Assembly (NCBI GenBank): GCA_009823395.1
Contig: CM020518.1
Span: 14,514,501-14,578,500, forward strand
Source of the DNA: Thamnaconus septentrionalis
Lineage: Eukaryota; Chordata; Actinopteri; Tetraodontiformes; Monacanthidae
Length of the DNA: 64,000 nt
Direction of reading: 5' to 3'
In this document: positions 12,911 to 24,207 of the stretch, in pieces
Position numbering within the stretch: position 1 is the stretch's first letter
Layout: each line of letters opens with the position of its first letter
Notes under the pieces: generated by a model
Seen by the model: only the letters and a program-made list of their open reading frames with translations
Told to the model about the DNA's origin: nothing
Databases searched by the model: none
Made by a program: the position numbers and the translations under genes

Positions 12911-12940
12911 GTTTGTTTGTTTGTTTGTTTGTTTGTTTTT
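12911..12940. repeat. (GTTT)n microsatellite
   Basis: Seven GTTT units in a row inside non-coding sequence. Confidence 0.93.
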
Positions 12941-14433
12941 CCATTTTCCAATGAATCAAACCGTTGAGTCAATGAATGACTCAACTCCCTCTAGCTCAGG
13001 AGGATGTGCTATTTAACTGCCAGCTCTGCCGTCCTTTGTGACCTAATTATACACTGCTAATGGTTTATTGAATAAATACTAGTGTCTTTAACCCTGTAAT
13101 ACTGTTTGTATTCAAGTTGGTATGTGAGTACGTGAGGCCTCTACATGATCAATGTGAGCAAGTTGGACTGTAGAGTGGAGCTTTTCTTGAGATAAGCATT
13201 GTCTGTTTGGAGAAAATGTTTATACCAAGTTATTTGTGTCACAGTTAAATTCTGTTAAAATGTACCAAATTTGATAATGCAGAAAAAAAAGGTTCTTTTT
13301 CATATCTTAATTAATATTTTTGGTTAACACTAGATTGATAACCTTCTTGCATTCAATACATTGGGGGGGAACTTCTCAAACCCGTTTTAATCTCTGATTT
13401 TGTTTTGGTTTGTTTTGGTTTGTTTTTACCACAAGGTCAAAAACTTTAAAAAGACAAAAAGTAATTTACTGATGTACTTCTATCTAATGGTGGGCAGAAT
13501 TTCCATGATATGCCAAGACTCTGATGAATCAGGTAGACGAGCATGCCAAATCATGAAAAATAAGAAAAAAGCCAGGGGTAGTGGGGAAGAGGGTGAGGGG
13601 GCTGGCAGACGTTACAGACCCCCCAAACAATATTATAATGACCAAGAGTTTGTTCAGCCGGCACAGAGAAGAGCACAGAGATGGATGAAGGACTCTGAAC
13701 AAACGCCCAAGCTAATGTTGCTAGCCTGCATTATTAGAAGATGATGGAAGGTTGGCTTTTTTTTTCATCTGATTTTACTCATTCCTAACAGTAGAACAAC
13801 AACTGGGGGTGCAGTGACAGAGCAGCTAAGCCATGCTTTATGTCTTGCTTGGTTCTCAAAAGGAGTTGACTTTTCTCAGTTTTATTTTAGATACAGCTAT
13901 TGTAAATGGCAACATATTGGCAATAAAACAACTGGTGAAATAGTTTTGAGTTGCAGGCTGTGTGGTGTCCTGCCCGGGCTAGCTACGTCAATCATCACAC
14001 CGGCCGAGACTCACCTGCTGCTCTTGACTTTTAGTGCTCAGCTGGAAAACAGGCCACTGAAAGGTTTTGTATTCACACCTCGTGAAAGATGTCACGTTAA
14101 GGAAGATCTATTTTCCTGTCAAAAGCCATCAGTGCAGCACACTATTGATTAAAACAAGACCTGAGAGCGGTTCACGATTATCTCACTTTTTTAAATTTAT
14201 CTCACTTCACAATTGTGATGTTTTTGTTTTTTTCAGCTATCTCTGGCATGTTTCAAAACCTCATGAATTTAATCTAATTTGCATTTCCAGAAAATACTCC
14301 TAACATTTGACACTGGCTTACAAATAACTTGACATTTGGAAAAATGCAGGATTTCAAAAATGATGTACTGTGTTATTTTTTAAGGACAGTAAGCCAATGA
14401 CAGAGCTGCAGCAAACTGCAACAGAATTATAAT

Positions 14434-14439
<6 letters not shown>

Positions 14440-14503
<64 letters not shown>
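14440..14503. repeat. (TA)n microsatellite
   Basis: A perfect 64-bp TA run. The minus-strand frame across it encodes only Ile-Tyr repeats. Confidence 0.97.
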
Positions 14504-14506
<3 letters not shown>

Positions 14507-15854
14507 TTATATTTATATTTTTTATATTATTATTGTTTGTTTTATCTCTTAGAAAGTTGCATAGAACTTTTGCTTCTTTTATTGTCCTTTCCCTTAACAG
14601 AGTACTTTGTACAGGCGCACTGCCTCTGCACCCCCGCACTGTGTTTCCAGCCAGCTGACAGGATTTGCCCCTTTCATGTTATGTAGTAGCTCTTCGTGAT
14701 GATCCACTGATGCGTTTTCTCGGCGTGCGCAAGAGCCAACGGGCATCCTGTGTTGCCTTGCTAGACAAATGGAGACGGCAAGAAATTGCTTTATAGTCCA
14801 ACATACAAGGGTCAGGAGAGTGAACATATATTACTTCTGGAAGAAGCCAACGCCCACATGCGCCAGTCCTATGGATAAGCAGCGAGGAAAAGCAATGTAG
14901 AAAGAGGAGTAATCAAACCTGCACTGCTGAATGCAGCAACAACTGGCTGGAATGGCAATGGAACGGCTTTCAAGGTGAGAATCCATCAATGTATCATAGA
15001 GAAGATGCCAATAAAAATGGACACCTGTGGATTTCAAGAGGGTTGCCTCAGCCAGCTCCCCTCGAGACACATCTTTAAGGGACACAGAGAAGAATGACAT
15101 TCTATCACACCTGCACACTCACGCACTCATCCAGACGATACTTCCTCTGCCACGTGCATCATTTAAGTCTTCCAGAAACTTGACAGTTGTATTGTTCTGA
15201 AAAGGGCTACTCTTCCAACAGGCCTAATGGCAGAGAGGTAAGACTTCAAATAAATAAAGTCTGACCACTAAATTTAACTTTACAAAAACATAGTTTTAAT
15301 TAATTATAAGACAACTGAGTGAAATGATGATTTATTTAATCCTGAAAAACAGTTTCCCCATTATCAAGGTTGTTGCTGACCTCGTGACGCACATTGAAGC
15401 GACGAGGGGAATCGAAACAAACAGGTAAGAAGAGACAAGTTTTAGTGGAGTAAAAGTTGTACTGGGAGACTGCATGAGGTTTCTGCTCTCTTAAAAGGCT
15501 GAAATAACTCATAAGAAAAGAAAAGTCTCAACCATAAGTTTCATAATTCTTCAGCTCTAGGAGGAGCACGTGTTTTTGAGCGAAAGGAGGTCCTTGCCGC
15601 TTTGAAGAAGCACATTGAGTCCTCATTATGTCGGCTGTGTGGAAAAGACAAATCGGTAATTCTTGTGTCGTCGAATGTCAAAAGGATTGTGAATGTGCGC
15701 CTCTGTCACCTTCACATGCTTCATCGCAAGAGCAGTTGTTACGAACTCACCAGCTACCTCGTTCGGTAAAAAGTTCAATTTGAATGTTCACACAAATAGC
15801 CAGCCAACCACATGGCAGCAACTCAGTCACGTTCAGGAATGTGGATGCAGTAAA
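14504..15854. other. Non-coding DNA, nothing recognised
   Basis: No exon, RNA gene or transposon could be supported in this 1.35-kb stretch. Confidence 0.4.
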
Positions 15855-16115
15855 GACGAACTGCTGAAGTTGAAAGTGAGCATCAGAATGAGGAAGAAAG
15901 GGGATCTAGGTAGCTCTGAGCTTCAACCACAGCCAACTCTAGGGTTTGCAGAGTGGTCCCAAAGAGAGAAAATATTCAGCCAGAGTGTGTGGAGGAACTG
16001 TCTTACATAGATGGGGTCACAGATCAGAAAGGTAACAATAACTCAAATGAGTTGGATGGAGCATTCCGTTTATAAAAGAAGGCCCAACATGAAAGTGCAA
16101 AAGAACAGAAAACAA
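15855..16115 (+). pseudogene. Tc1-like transposase relic (N-terminal and middle pieces)
   Basis: A plus-strand frame reads KVSIRMRKKGDL, followed shortly by FAEWSQREKIFS, and then after a stop and small gaps KVTITQ and KVQKNRKQLHFT. These match, in order, the helix-turn-helix region and early catalytic region of the Tc1/mariner transposases common in fish. The segments that normally lie between them are deleted and the frame is broken by a stop after 16006, so no active protein can be made. No terminal inverted repeats are visible. Confidence 0.7.
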
Positions 16116-17185
16116 CTACATTTTACTGTTTGACCAGCAGGGAGCACGAAAAAATGGTTGCAAAAGGACCAAAAATTTCAATGTGGAAAGGAGCATAACA
16201 TCCATACCTTTACAAACCGGTAAAAAAATAAATTGGTTGGTCTAAATTGTTAGTAAATCTAATCTCCATTTTTGTTTGATTTGGTCTAAATTTGAGTAAA
16301 AATGTCCTTAAAGTTGCCGGCTTACCAGCGGCTGGGTGGGCGTTGGGGACACACTCTGCACTCAAGGTCCAATCACTGTTCACCTCCGCTACCACCCACA
16401 AATCCAAATAGGGAATCTTAGAGTTTCAACTGGTAACTTTCAAAGGGGTTTCCACAAACCCTTTGGGTCGGGTCTCAAATATGTGACCTCACAATTTGTC
16501 CATCTATATATACAGTCAATGATTACAACCAGGCTATTCAGAACATCAGAAGGCACGACACCTGAAAATATGGAGAATTTCATGTATAACTTTTCAGTCT
16601 GTGAAAGACACAACAACAAAAGAGAGTAACATTCATCAAAATGTAGCATTATTAAAAGGGGAGAGGGGTCGTCGCAGGCGCTGGTGCAAGAACAGCTTTA
16701 GCATTCTGCAGTTGATGATGGAAGACAGGCTCTTTATTTTAGACCAGAGTGGCCTGCCTGCCGTCCAGAGCCTGCCTCCGCCGGAAATGTGACGTGTGAT
16801 GAAGCACATGGTTTGACAACTGAGACTCCGGAGAGCACCGTCCCCGCCTGTCATGTATCATTCAGAACGAAGCTCAAATCTGCTTTTAAAGCTGCGACGC
16901 TGCCAAGTCACTGTGCCTGTGAAGGATGACAGTATGGCGAAGACTTTTGTATCTAAATTCAGCAGCGGGGATTCACCTATGTAGTAAACGTACGGCTGCT
17001 GAGTAAAGGACAAAACAAAGAAGGAACAAAATGTGGCTGTCGCAAATGTTTCTTTGGAAGGCGCACAAGGAAATTCAAGCGGTTTGGTATTTGGTTCAAG
17101 AATGTGCGTTTGATATGTAGCGGAAGATGATTGATTCATTTAATCGATCAAACTCGCTAAGAGATGGAAGCGGGACATCGAATAT
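16116..17185. other. Non-coding DNA, nothing recognised
   Basis: A CTCF-like word (CCAGCAGGGAGCAC) occurs near 16135. Otherwise no gene or repeat family was identified. The open frames at 16336-16629 and 16858-17139 show no domain or splice-consistent structure. Confidence 0.35.
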
Positions 17186-17193
17186 GTATATAT

Positions 17194-18501
17194 TAGGGAT
17201 GGGAAGATTAACCGATGCGTATCGATGCGCAGCCACGATGCGAGTGCAGCGGTAGAGCAGCCGTGAATCGATGCAATATTAGGGTTAAATCTAGATGCAT
17301 CGGTTTTTACGTCTGTCACAGACCGACACAGCGCTGCACAGCGCAGTTAAATAAGAAAAAATAGACCGATCGCCGCGCCAGCCGGCCACGGAGGTACGTG
17401 CCGCTTCAAGATACCATCGCTCTAGCGGCTATTCGTGGAACGATTCCACAGCCAAAAGTGCCCAACAACAAAGAACACTGGCCACCGCCGGACTCCTGAA
17501 TTCTGGCGCAGTGGAAGGGGCGCTGTGCTGAAAGTTACAGCACTGCGCAGTGTGCTTCACCCTGATCATGTGTATCAACTGATAGAAAAACCTTAGAGTG
17601 GAACATGTCGGTTGAATAATACAGTATGGATTGAAAGTCACGCACCAATGATTAGTTGCATTGTGCGCTAATTTTGATTGAGTTCAAGGAACCATGACAT
17701 TATTTTTTTTTTTTTTGAGTATTTGAATCTTTTTCTGTCTTCAATTTCTCATCACAGCCAAGCTATTTCACTGTCATGACTGTTTTATTATGAGAGTTAA
17801 GCTGGTGTCTGTTTACAGCAACAGCAAGAAGAGTTCACATTTATTCCATTTGTAAGCAATAAGGAAAGGTTCATTTATTTGTCATAAAGTATATTGCACT
17901 TGCCTTGTTATTGTTCATTCTGAACCAGCTTAAATTTAAATTGAAAAATACTGAATTTTTGTATTTTTGGGGAATAAATAGTCAAAGTCATTGAATTGAA
18001 TAGCATCATTCCTTTGCATCCGAGTGTTGGATCAAACAGTGCTGAATCGCACTGCATTGTATTGGGGGGGCGAATCGTATCGTATCGTAAATATACTAAT
18101 CGTATCGTATCTTTAATATACGAATCGTATCGTATCGTAAATATACTAATCGTATCGTATCGTTAATATACTAATCGTATCGTTAATATACTAATCGTAT
18201 CGTATCGTTAATATACTAATCGTATCGTTAATATACTAATCGTATCGTATCGTTAATATACTAATCGTATCGTATCGTTAATATACTAATCGTATCGTAT
18301 CGTTAATATACGAATCGCATCGTATCTTTAATATACTAATCGTATTGTATCGTTAATATACTAATCGTATCGTATCGTTAATATACTAATCGTATCGTAT
18401 CGTTTATATACGAATCGCATCGTATCTTTAATGTATCGAATCATTGGTAGTGTATCGAGATACGTATCGTATCGGCCACAGACCAGAGATGCGCAACCCT
18501 A
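17194..18501. mobile_element. Non-autonomous hAT transposon with 8-bp target duplication
   Basis: The left end is TAGGGATGGGAAG and the right end, read on the other strand, is TAGGGTTGCGCAT. Identical GTATATAT octamers flank it at 17186-17193 and 18502-18509. Eight-base duplications and TAGGG/CAGGG ends are typical of hAT elements. At 1308 bp with no transposase frame, it is a non-autonomous copy. Its right third is made of a tandem array of CGTATCGT-type units, described separately. Confidence 0.8.
18072..18435. repeat. CGTAT-based minisatellite inside the hAT element
   Basis: About fifteen tandem units of roughly 20-26 bp share the core TTAATATACTAATCG plus one to three copies of the pentamer CGTAT. 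Units differ mainly by gain or loss of one pentamer and by C/T or A/T changes (TTTAATATACGAATCGCAT variants), so the array is a repeat within a repeat. There are no unique spacers. Confidence 0.92.
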
Positions 18502-18509
18502 GTATATAT

Positions 18510-19878
18510 GGGTTTTGCATGCAGTTCTTACTTTGGCCACCAGAGGGAGTCTGTGGTGGGAAGGAACGGCATGCAACGCAGTTCCTACCTTCACCACTAG
18601 ACGGTGTTGGGGCAGTTAAAAAGAGACTGCATGCCGTTTGATCGGGGCACCACTTGCCTTTTTGGTTGGTCTCAATAACTTTTCACATTAACGCGGAGTC
18701 CTTGGCAATACGTAGGGATTTGAACCACACTTTAATAACCCAGTCAAACAACAACATGAGACTGATTGTACATTTATTTGTGTAACAGTAGATGGTACAC
18801 AGAGCAGTATGGCATGAACGTGATCACGAAGGCACAAACATTACATGTTTTAAACCTGATGGGAAAAGGTATTTCAAAATACGGCCGTTTAAGTTCAGCT
18901 GCTAACTTGTCAACCCAGCGATCTTAACTGGAAATAACTGAAGAATGATTAAAAATAATTACAAAATGGACTCATTGACATTCAAACTAATTTGATAACA
19001 TAAAAGACATGACGACACCCGTTAACTTCCATTATTTCCCAATGACAAGACCACCTGTTCTCTGACGTTGGCGAGCTGCAAGAAAGTGCAAGATTCCAAA
19101 AGTCGACAGTTCTACAAGAATTTCTAGTGTTCACTTTGAACACGAAGAGAATGTGAATGAATTTTTTTCTTTAATAAGGCAGGAGTACTGACAACTCGCA
19201 GAATAAATCTGTTGAAACGAGACGCTTGTTCGTTTCTTCCCTCTTCCTAGCTAGCTCAGAAGCGGCTGCGCACCGTAAGGGAAAGAGCCCAGACAGTCGA
19301 ACGTCTCTGCTCGTATTATTTCACGCAAGTCTGTGAGTTGTAAGTCTTCAGGCTTCCTTCAGGAGGGAATCCTAGATTAGTCAGTTTTAAACTTTAAAGA
19401 GTGATTCAAAGTCCGTTGTTAGTCTACTTTTGATGGTGGTCACAGATATGTGACTTTCAGGTGTCTCCGTGGAAGGGAAACTATACTGTAGTTTTAGCAG
19501 TGTCAGATGTTGAGTTGCTTGGTAAGATCCAGTAATGGGGTTTAGTCCTGTGGAAGTTTGTTTTGTACGTAACTAAGAAAAAAAAAAAACCCTCCTCACT
19601 GGTCAGCATTCACAGTAATTATGATCATATTTCTGTTTTGCTCCATTTCCTGTTTCTTTTCCTTACTGTCATCCCCAAAAAGAAGCTCAACATTTCAACC
19701 TCTACTACCTCAAGCTCTGCCTCCTGTGTTTTCCTTGGTGCCATGGTCTTTAATCCAGACAACAACAAACCTCCCTGTAATAAACTCTCAATTATGGACT
19801 CCATTATAAGTTCTCTATCAGTGGGACTGATTTCACGGCCCAAGACACACAGATCATATTGACAAGAGCACAACCGGT
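18510..19878. other. Non-coding DNA
   Basis: A CTCF-like word (CCACCAGAGGGAGTC) lies near 18540. The rest has no recognised feature. A 143-codon minus-strand frame (20056-19625) overlaps this stretch and the LINE fragment after it, and is not supported. Confidence 0.35.
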
Positions 19879-20148
19879 TACCGCGGCAAGACCTGCGAGA
19901 ACCTGAGACACCTAAGGATCCACCCACACTGTGATGGGAGGAAGCAAGTAGTAGCGACACAGAGAGCAAGTCACAAATGGAAGGAGTGGTGCACTGTTGA
20001 CAAAGTTGCTGAAGCTGCCCTCGAAATAGGATGGGAGGGGCGAGCTGATCGGCCACTTCAGATGACGTGCCATCCCATCATCAGCACTGGCGCTGAGAGA
20101 TTTGGCAATACGCTACCAAAAGCCTGGGCCAAACTATCGAGAGGGTAA
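19879..20148 (+). pseudogene. Non-LTR retroelement ORF fragment (zinc-finger-like region)
   Basis: A 90-codon stop-free frame starts YRGKTCENLRHLRIH and ends ...SRG before TAA at 20146-20148. The Cys...His arrangement (TC-ENLRHLRIHPHC) and the later stretch ISTGAERFG resemble the N-terminal region of an abundant fish LINE whose copies read GKTCKNLRGLKIHQ and AERFG. There is no start codon and nothing resembling a reverse transcriptase follows. The family assignment rests on remembered motif similarity. Confidence 0.42.
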
Positions 20149-22285
20149 GATCGCCGAGCCCCGGGGAAGAACATGAGATGATGATTACGAGAATTATTAT
20201 ATTTATCTGTTCAGTTTACCAACAGAGAATTGGAAGTGTGGTGTTGCAGAAAGAGATCAACAAGAGACTACCTCCTCACAGAAAGCAATATAACATTATA
20301 TAATTACCCTTTCGGAGTTCAGGGCCCCCATAAAAATTGAGTCTACTCTCCCTCAGAGAGAGCACGACACTAGCAATGCAGAGAAAGAAAAAAATAAAAT
20401 TAACCACCGCCTTCCAAATAATTCATTGTTGTATGTCCCAGTACAGAAAATATCACCTTGTTATTCAGCACTTTTATATATTTATTGGTTTTTGTTGAGA
20501 CCAAAAAGTGACCTTGCATCCAGAATACCGTGTGGATGGATCGCCCACACTGGATGGCCCTCTGAACTAATTCAAAAATTTATGACAATGCCCGTTTCTT
20601 TTTCTTTTTTTCCTTCCCCAACATTCCCTGTATCCTTCACTTTTATTGTCAGGGTATTCATATAAACATGATGAAAAAGTAATATAAAAAGAGCGAGAAA
20701 GAAAAGTGTTACTCATATGGCTTCCATCACAGACAACGGTCAGAAAGTGCTTTGCAGCCAAAAAATAAATAAATACACCTATAAATAAAGTTTAAAACAG
20801 CGTAGGCAGCATGGCCAGGCAGTTCACTTGGTGCAAACGATGGCCAGCGATTCCTTTCTTTGAGGTTGCACATGCACACAAACACACACGGCGCACGTTC
20901 ACCTTGGTCCTATTACATAATGGAGGTTTAACCAACTCTGAGTTGAACCATATCCATGGTCTTGTGCCAGTTTCCGGTTTATTCACTGGTCTTGTGCCAG
21001 TTTCCGGTTTATTCACTGCAGTGATGGGTTGCGTTAACTATACAAAGCCCACTTTAATGGAGCCTTGGTACCACAAGTCACCATGACAACTGTCAACAAG
21101 AGGAAGACCACGTACTTTGCCCTGCTGGAACAAGACATTCTTATGCGGTCAAAGGATGAATTTGAAAAAAACAAAACAAAAAAAAAAAAAAACAGCTGCA
21201 AAGGAGAGAGGAGTGGTGCGGAGAAAAATACATGTTGGGTAAGTGGTTTAGTAAATGGCTAGTTTAAATGTTGATAATCGTAATATTTAATTAGGATATA
21301 TCTTACAATATGTACTATCAGTAAGGCATACAGTAGGTGAAAACAGTGATAATTGTACTGAACACAAAACTCAAAAATTAAAAATAAAATGAATCAAAAT
21401 GTTGTCGCTCAGTCCCATCTTGCTATACACACTCTGCAGTCACGAAAAGACTCTGTGTGTTATCAACTGAAAGTATAAACAATATCGTCCAATAATAATG
21501 TGTAGAAACGTTGCAATTACAAGCACGCTGTGGACAAGACGCCGGGAGCAGGGTAATTTATTCACAGTAATCAGTTTGTGGCCGCGCGCACAGAGGAGGC
21601 TTACACGGAGCAGGCCTGGCCGAGGGTATTTACACTGCAACACAGCCATTGTGCCGCACTTTTCCGCCCGCTGCTTTTTACGGGGGAATCCCGTTTTTCA
21701 CAGCAGCAAATTCCCGGCGAGAATACCTCAGCAATTACTGGCAAGCAGGCGCTTCGCACCTTCCTCACGTCGCAACCAGCTGCCTCTCCTGGTGACTCCA
21801 CCGCAGGATCAGCCAGTCACGGCAAGGTTATTCTCTCGAAACGCTCTCATTAGTCAAACGGAGCCGTTTACGAGATAATTAGACTTTAAGGATTCGTACA
21901 GACTGGAAGTTCCCGCGGAGGCGGCCGCACGCATGTTCCTCTTATGTTAGTTACAGTGGGACGAGCCGGGCAAAGAGGATTACTCACTTCTGTGAAACGC
22001 AAGTGTTGATTGATACAGCAATGAAAGATGCATGGAAGTGGGCTAGCAACATATAAGATTAGAAGACGTCGTTCTCCCAACGTGAGGGAGCCGGGGAGGT
22101 TGGAAGTTAATGGACGCCGGGGAAGCGCAAACAAAATGTATTTCGCTCACATCTTGTTTTTATCCCCCCCGCGTGGAAATCTCAGAGGGAATCTGTCAGA
22201 TTTGCGGATTAAAAATAGAGCCATTTGGACCACTGGCCTTGTTGTAGCCTGAAAAGCACCAAACAAGCACACTTCAGGCCCATAA
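20149..22285. other. Non-coding DNA with one GC-richer segment
   Basis: It contains a perfect 30-bp tandem duplication (listed separately) and a GC-rich, CpG-containing, repeat-poor segment around 21490-22110 that includes GATAATTAGA near 21874. No protein similarity was recognised in any frame. Confidence 0.35.
20958..21017. repeat. Perfect 30-bp tandem duplication
   Basis: Two identical head-to-tail 30-bp units beginning GGTCTTGTGCCAGTTTCCGG occupy 20958-20987 and 20988-21017. The lack of any difference suggests a recent duplication or replication slippage. Confidence 0.97.
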
Positions 22286-22935
22286 TGTCACAACACCGTG
22301 GTGAGGTTTGTCCTGTCTGGTGTTTTTGTCTCATCACTTCCTGTTTTATTTTGAAGACCCGATCCCTCGTTTCAGATCACGTTCCCTGCCTCGTGTGCCA
22401 CCTGTGCGTCTGACAACGCCGATTGTCTCGACCTGTGTCTCGTTACCTCGTGTGTTTAAATGGTCTGCGTCTCCCTGGTCTTGTGCCAGAGCGTCTTCGT
22501 CCGCCACCCGATGCACCCGGGCCTGAGCCTGCAGCCACAGCCACAGCCACAGCCTTTTCAAGTAGCCACAGTAGAACTTTTGATCCTCAAGACCAGTGAC
22601 CTCTTGTTCGATTCATTTTGTCCTGAGTTCAGGTTCTATCATTTTGGTTTTGCTTTTAGCCTTTTGCCTCCTCCTTGACAGTGATTTTCTGTTGATGTTT
22701 TCTGCTTAGTTTTGGTTTTTTATTTCTGTTATTTTTCATAGCCCTTTCTGATCTCCTCCGCGTGAGCGTTTTTGTTTGTTTGTTTCCCTCTCCTTAACTC
22801 TTTATCCCTTTTCCCCTCCCTCGGAGTGAATTCTAGTTGCTGCGCTTTTTTGTGTTGTTTTTCTCAGTGACAGGTTAGACGCTGCAGGTCTTTCATAGCG
22901 CTTTGCTTTGACACTGCTGCTTCGAGTCTCGGCCT
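22286..22935 (+). mobile_element. Possible LTR-retrotransposon-derived sequence
   Basis: The stretch begins TGTCACAACACC and ends near CGGCCTGACA. It has the C/T-rich composition, with repeated TGTGTCTCGTTACCTCGTGTGT-like and CTTCCTGTTTTATTTTGAAG-like words, of fish retrotransposon long terminal repeats. A TTTAAA box-like word (22456) follows those words. I could not find a matching target duplication or internal gag/pol sequence, so this may be a decayed solo LTR or not an LTR at all. Confidence 0.3.
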
Positions 22936-24207
22936 GACAGACAAAATACTTAATTAGTGCTCATTGCCGTAGGGAAAAAAAAAAGACTGATCTCCCAGTG
23001 ACAATTTAGCGAGCGCCAAATTATGTAAATTGCCATTGCTATCTAATACTGGAACTCATTAACCAAAAGCGTGATCAGGAAGGAACCTCGTGGACCACTT
23101 CGCATCGTTTTGGCAGAAACACGGGGGTCATTTGTGTCAGAGCAAAGCTAGCAAAGAGAACTCACGACGCGCTTTGCATGGCACTGCTGAGATTTCAGGT
23201 CTTAATTACTGTGAAAGGAGATGTAGGTGGTGGGAAAGCTACTGCTAAGCTTGCAAACAGTGGTGTGGATGGGTTGCTGCAAGAGTGGTGCTTTTAGCAC
23301 AATTGTTTTCCTCCTTTAAAAAAGAAAATGGAGCGAAAAAATAGCGGCAACAGCTTCTCTGCGCTCCCGACGAGACTCAGAGGTTTGCTGGATTTGCACA
23401 CGGCAAAACAACTAAATTTAATTCCAAGACTGGAGTGACCATTAGTCGGCATTGGTGGTGCTGAGAGCTTTTTGCATTCTCCAATACGCCGACCATTCCA
23501 TTGTGGTGCTGACTGAATTTCCCTCAGAGCTGCGCTGGTTATCCAGAGCTGTGTTGGTTGACGCATGTATGCAAGGTTCTTTTCAAGGAGGTTTCTGTCC
23601 ATCAGGCCACTGTGGCAAAACAAGACACGCACTGAATTAGCTTTTTTGAGCATTGGCTATTTCCCCGACGAACGTGTGTGTGGTAAACCCCATCGATTTG
23701 TGAAGGTTTTCACTCTGCCAGCAAGATTATCCAACGATCATCAAGTGCGAATAAAATTCACGGCGCCAGAGAAGCGAGCTGGCCCTTGGTGCATGTCCCT
23801 CCTCTGCGCCCCGGGCTCACAGCTCGAGGATACGAGGGCTGTTTGGAGAGGAACAGAGGGGTTTGTCCCGCCGGGGGGTTAGGCAGCGGAGGAGGAAGGA
23901 AAGGGAATTAAAAACCACATCCTCCTCCCGCTCCATTCGTCCAAATCCCAGCTCTTGTCTTAAGTCGTTGTAAAAGGTTTCTCATCAAACGAGAGTGGCT
24001 GCGTTAAATTCGGCGACAGCGCGAGAGCTCCCCAACCGGCCTCCAGCCGGAGCAGTTTGATACCAGATCAAGAACCCAGGCTGTTTGATCCGTCGCGCTA
24101 ATGTCGCACTTATGTAACGAGGCTCGCTGTTACGGCTGCTGAAAACAGTTGCTTTGGTTTAAGGTCCTTCACCCTGCCTTGGAGCAAAGTGGCAGAGGAC
24201 ATAATGC
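22936..24207. other. Non-coding DNA, nothing recognised
   Basis: No gene or repeat family was identified. The part at 22990-23080 is A/T-rich, with TTATGTAAATTGCC and CTCATTAACC words that could belong to a conserved element. Several open frames at 23294-23882 lack similarity. Confidence 0.35.

Larger units (their letters stand above)
9765..14439. other. Non-coding DNA with simple repeats
   Basis: No exon with recognisable protein similarity was found. Contents include the GATA and TTTG microsatellites listed separately and poly-T or poly-A tracts near 11140 and 11670. An A/T-rich, TAATTA-containing segment lies around 11925-12060. Frames at 12193-12522 and 13400-13744 are open by chance and show no domain. 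Confidence 0.4.

Noticed and set aside
13400..13744. 114-codon plus-strand frame with Gly/Arg/Glu-rich part
   Set aside because: Low complexity, no similarity recognised and no splice or promoter context.
18072..18435. CRISPR-like array of regular repeats
   Set aside because: Units are directly tandem with no unique spacers, sit inside a hAT transposon, and the genome is eukaryotic. It is a minisatellite.
19625..20056. 143-codon minus-strand frame
   Set aside because: Its upstream part is antisense to the LINE-like frame at 19879-20148, and no domain is visible.
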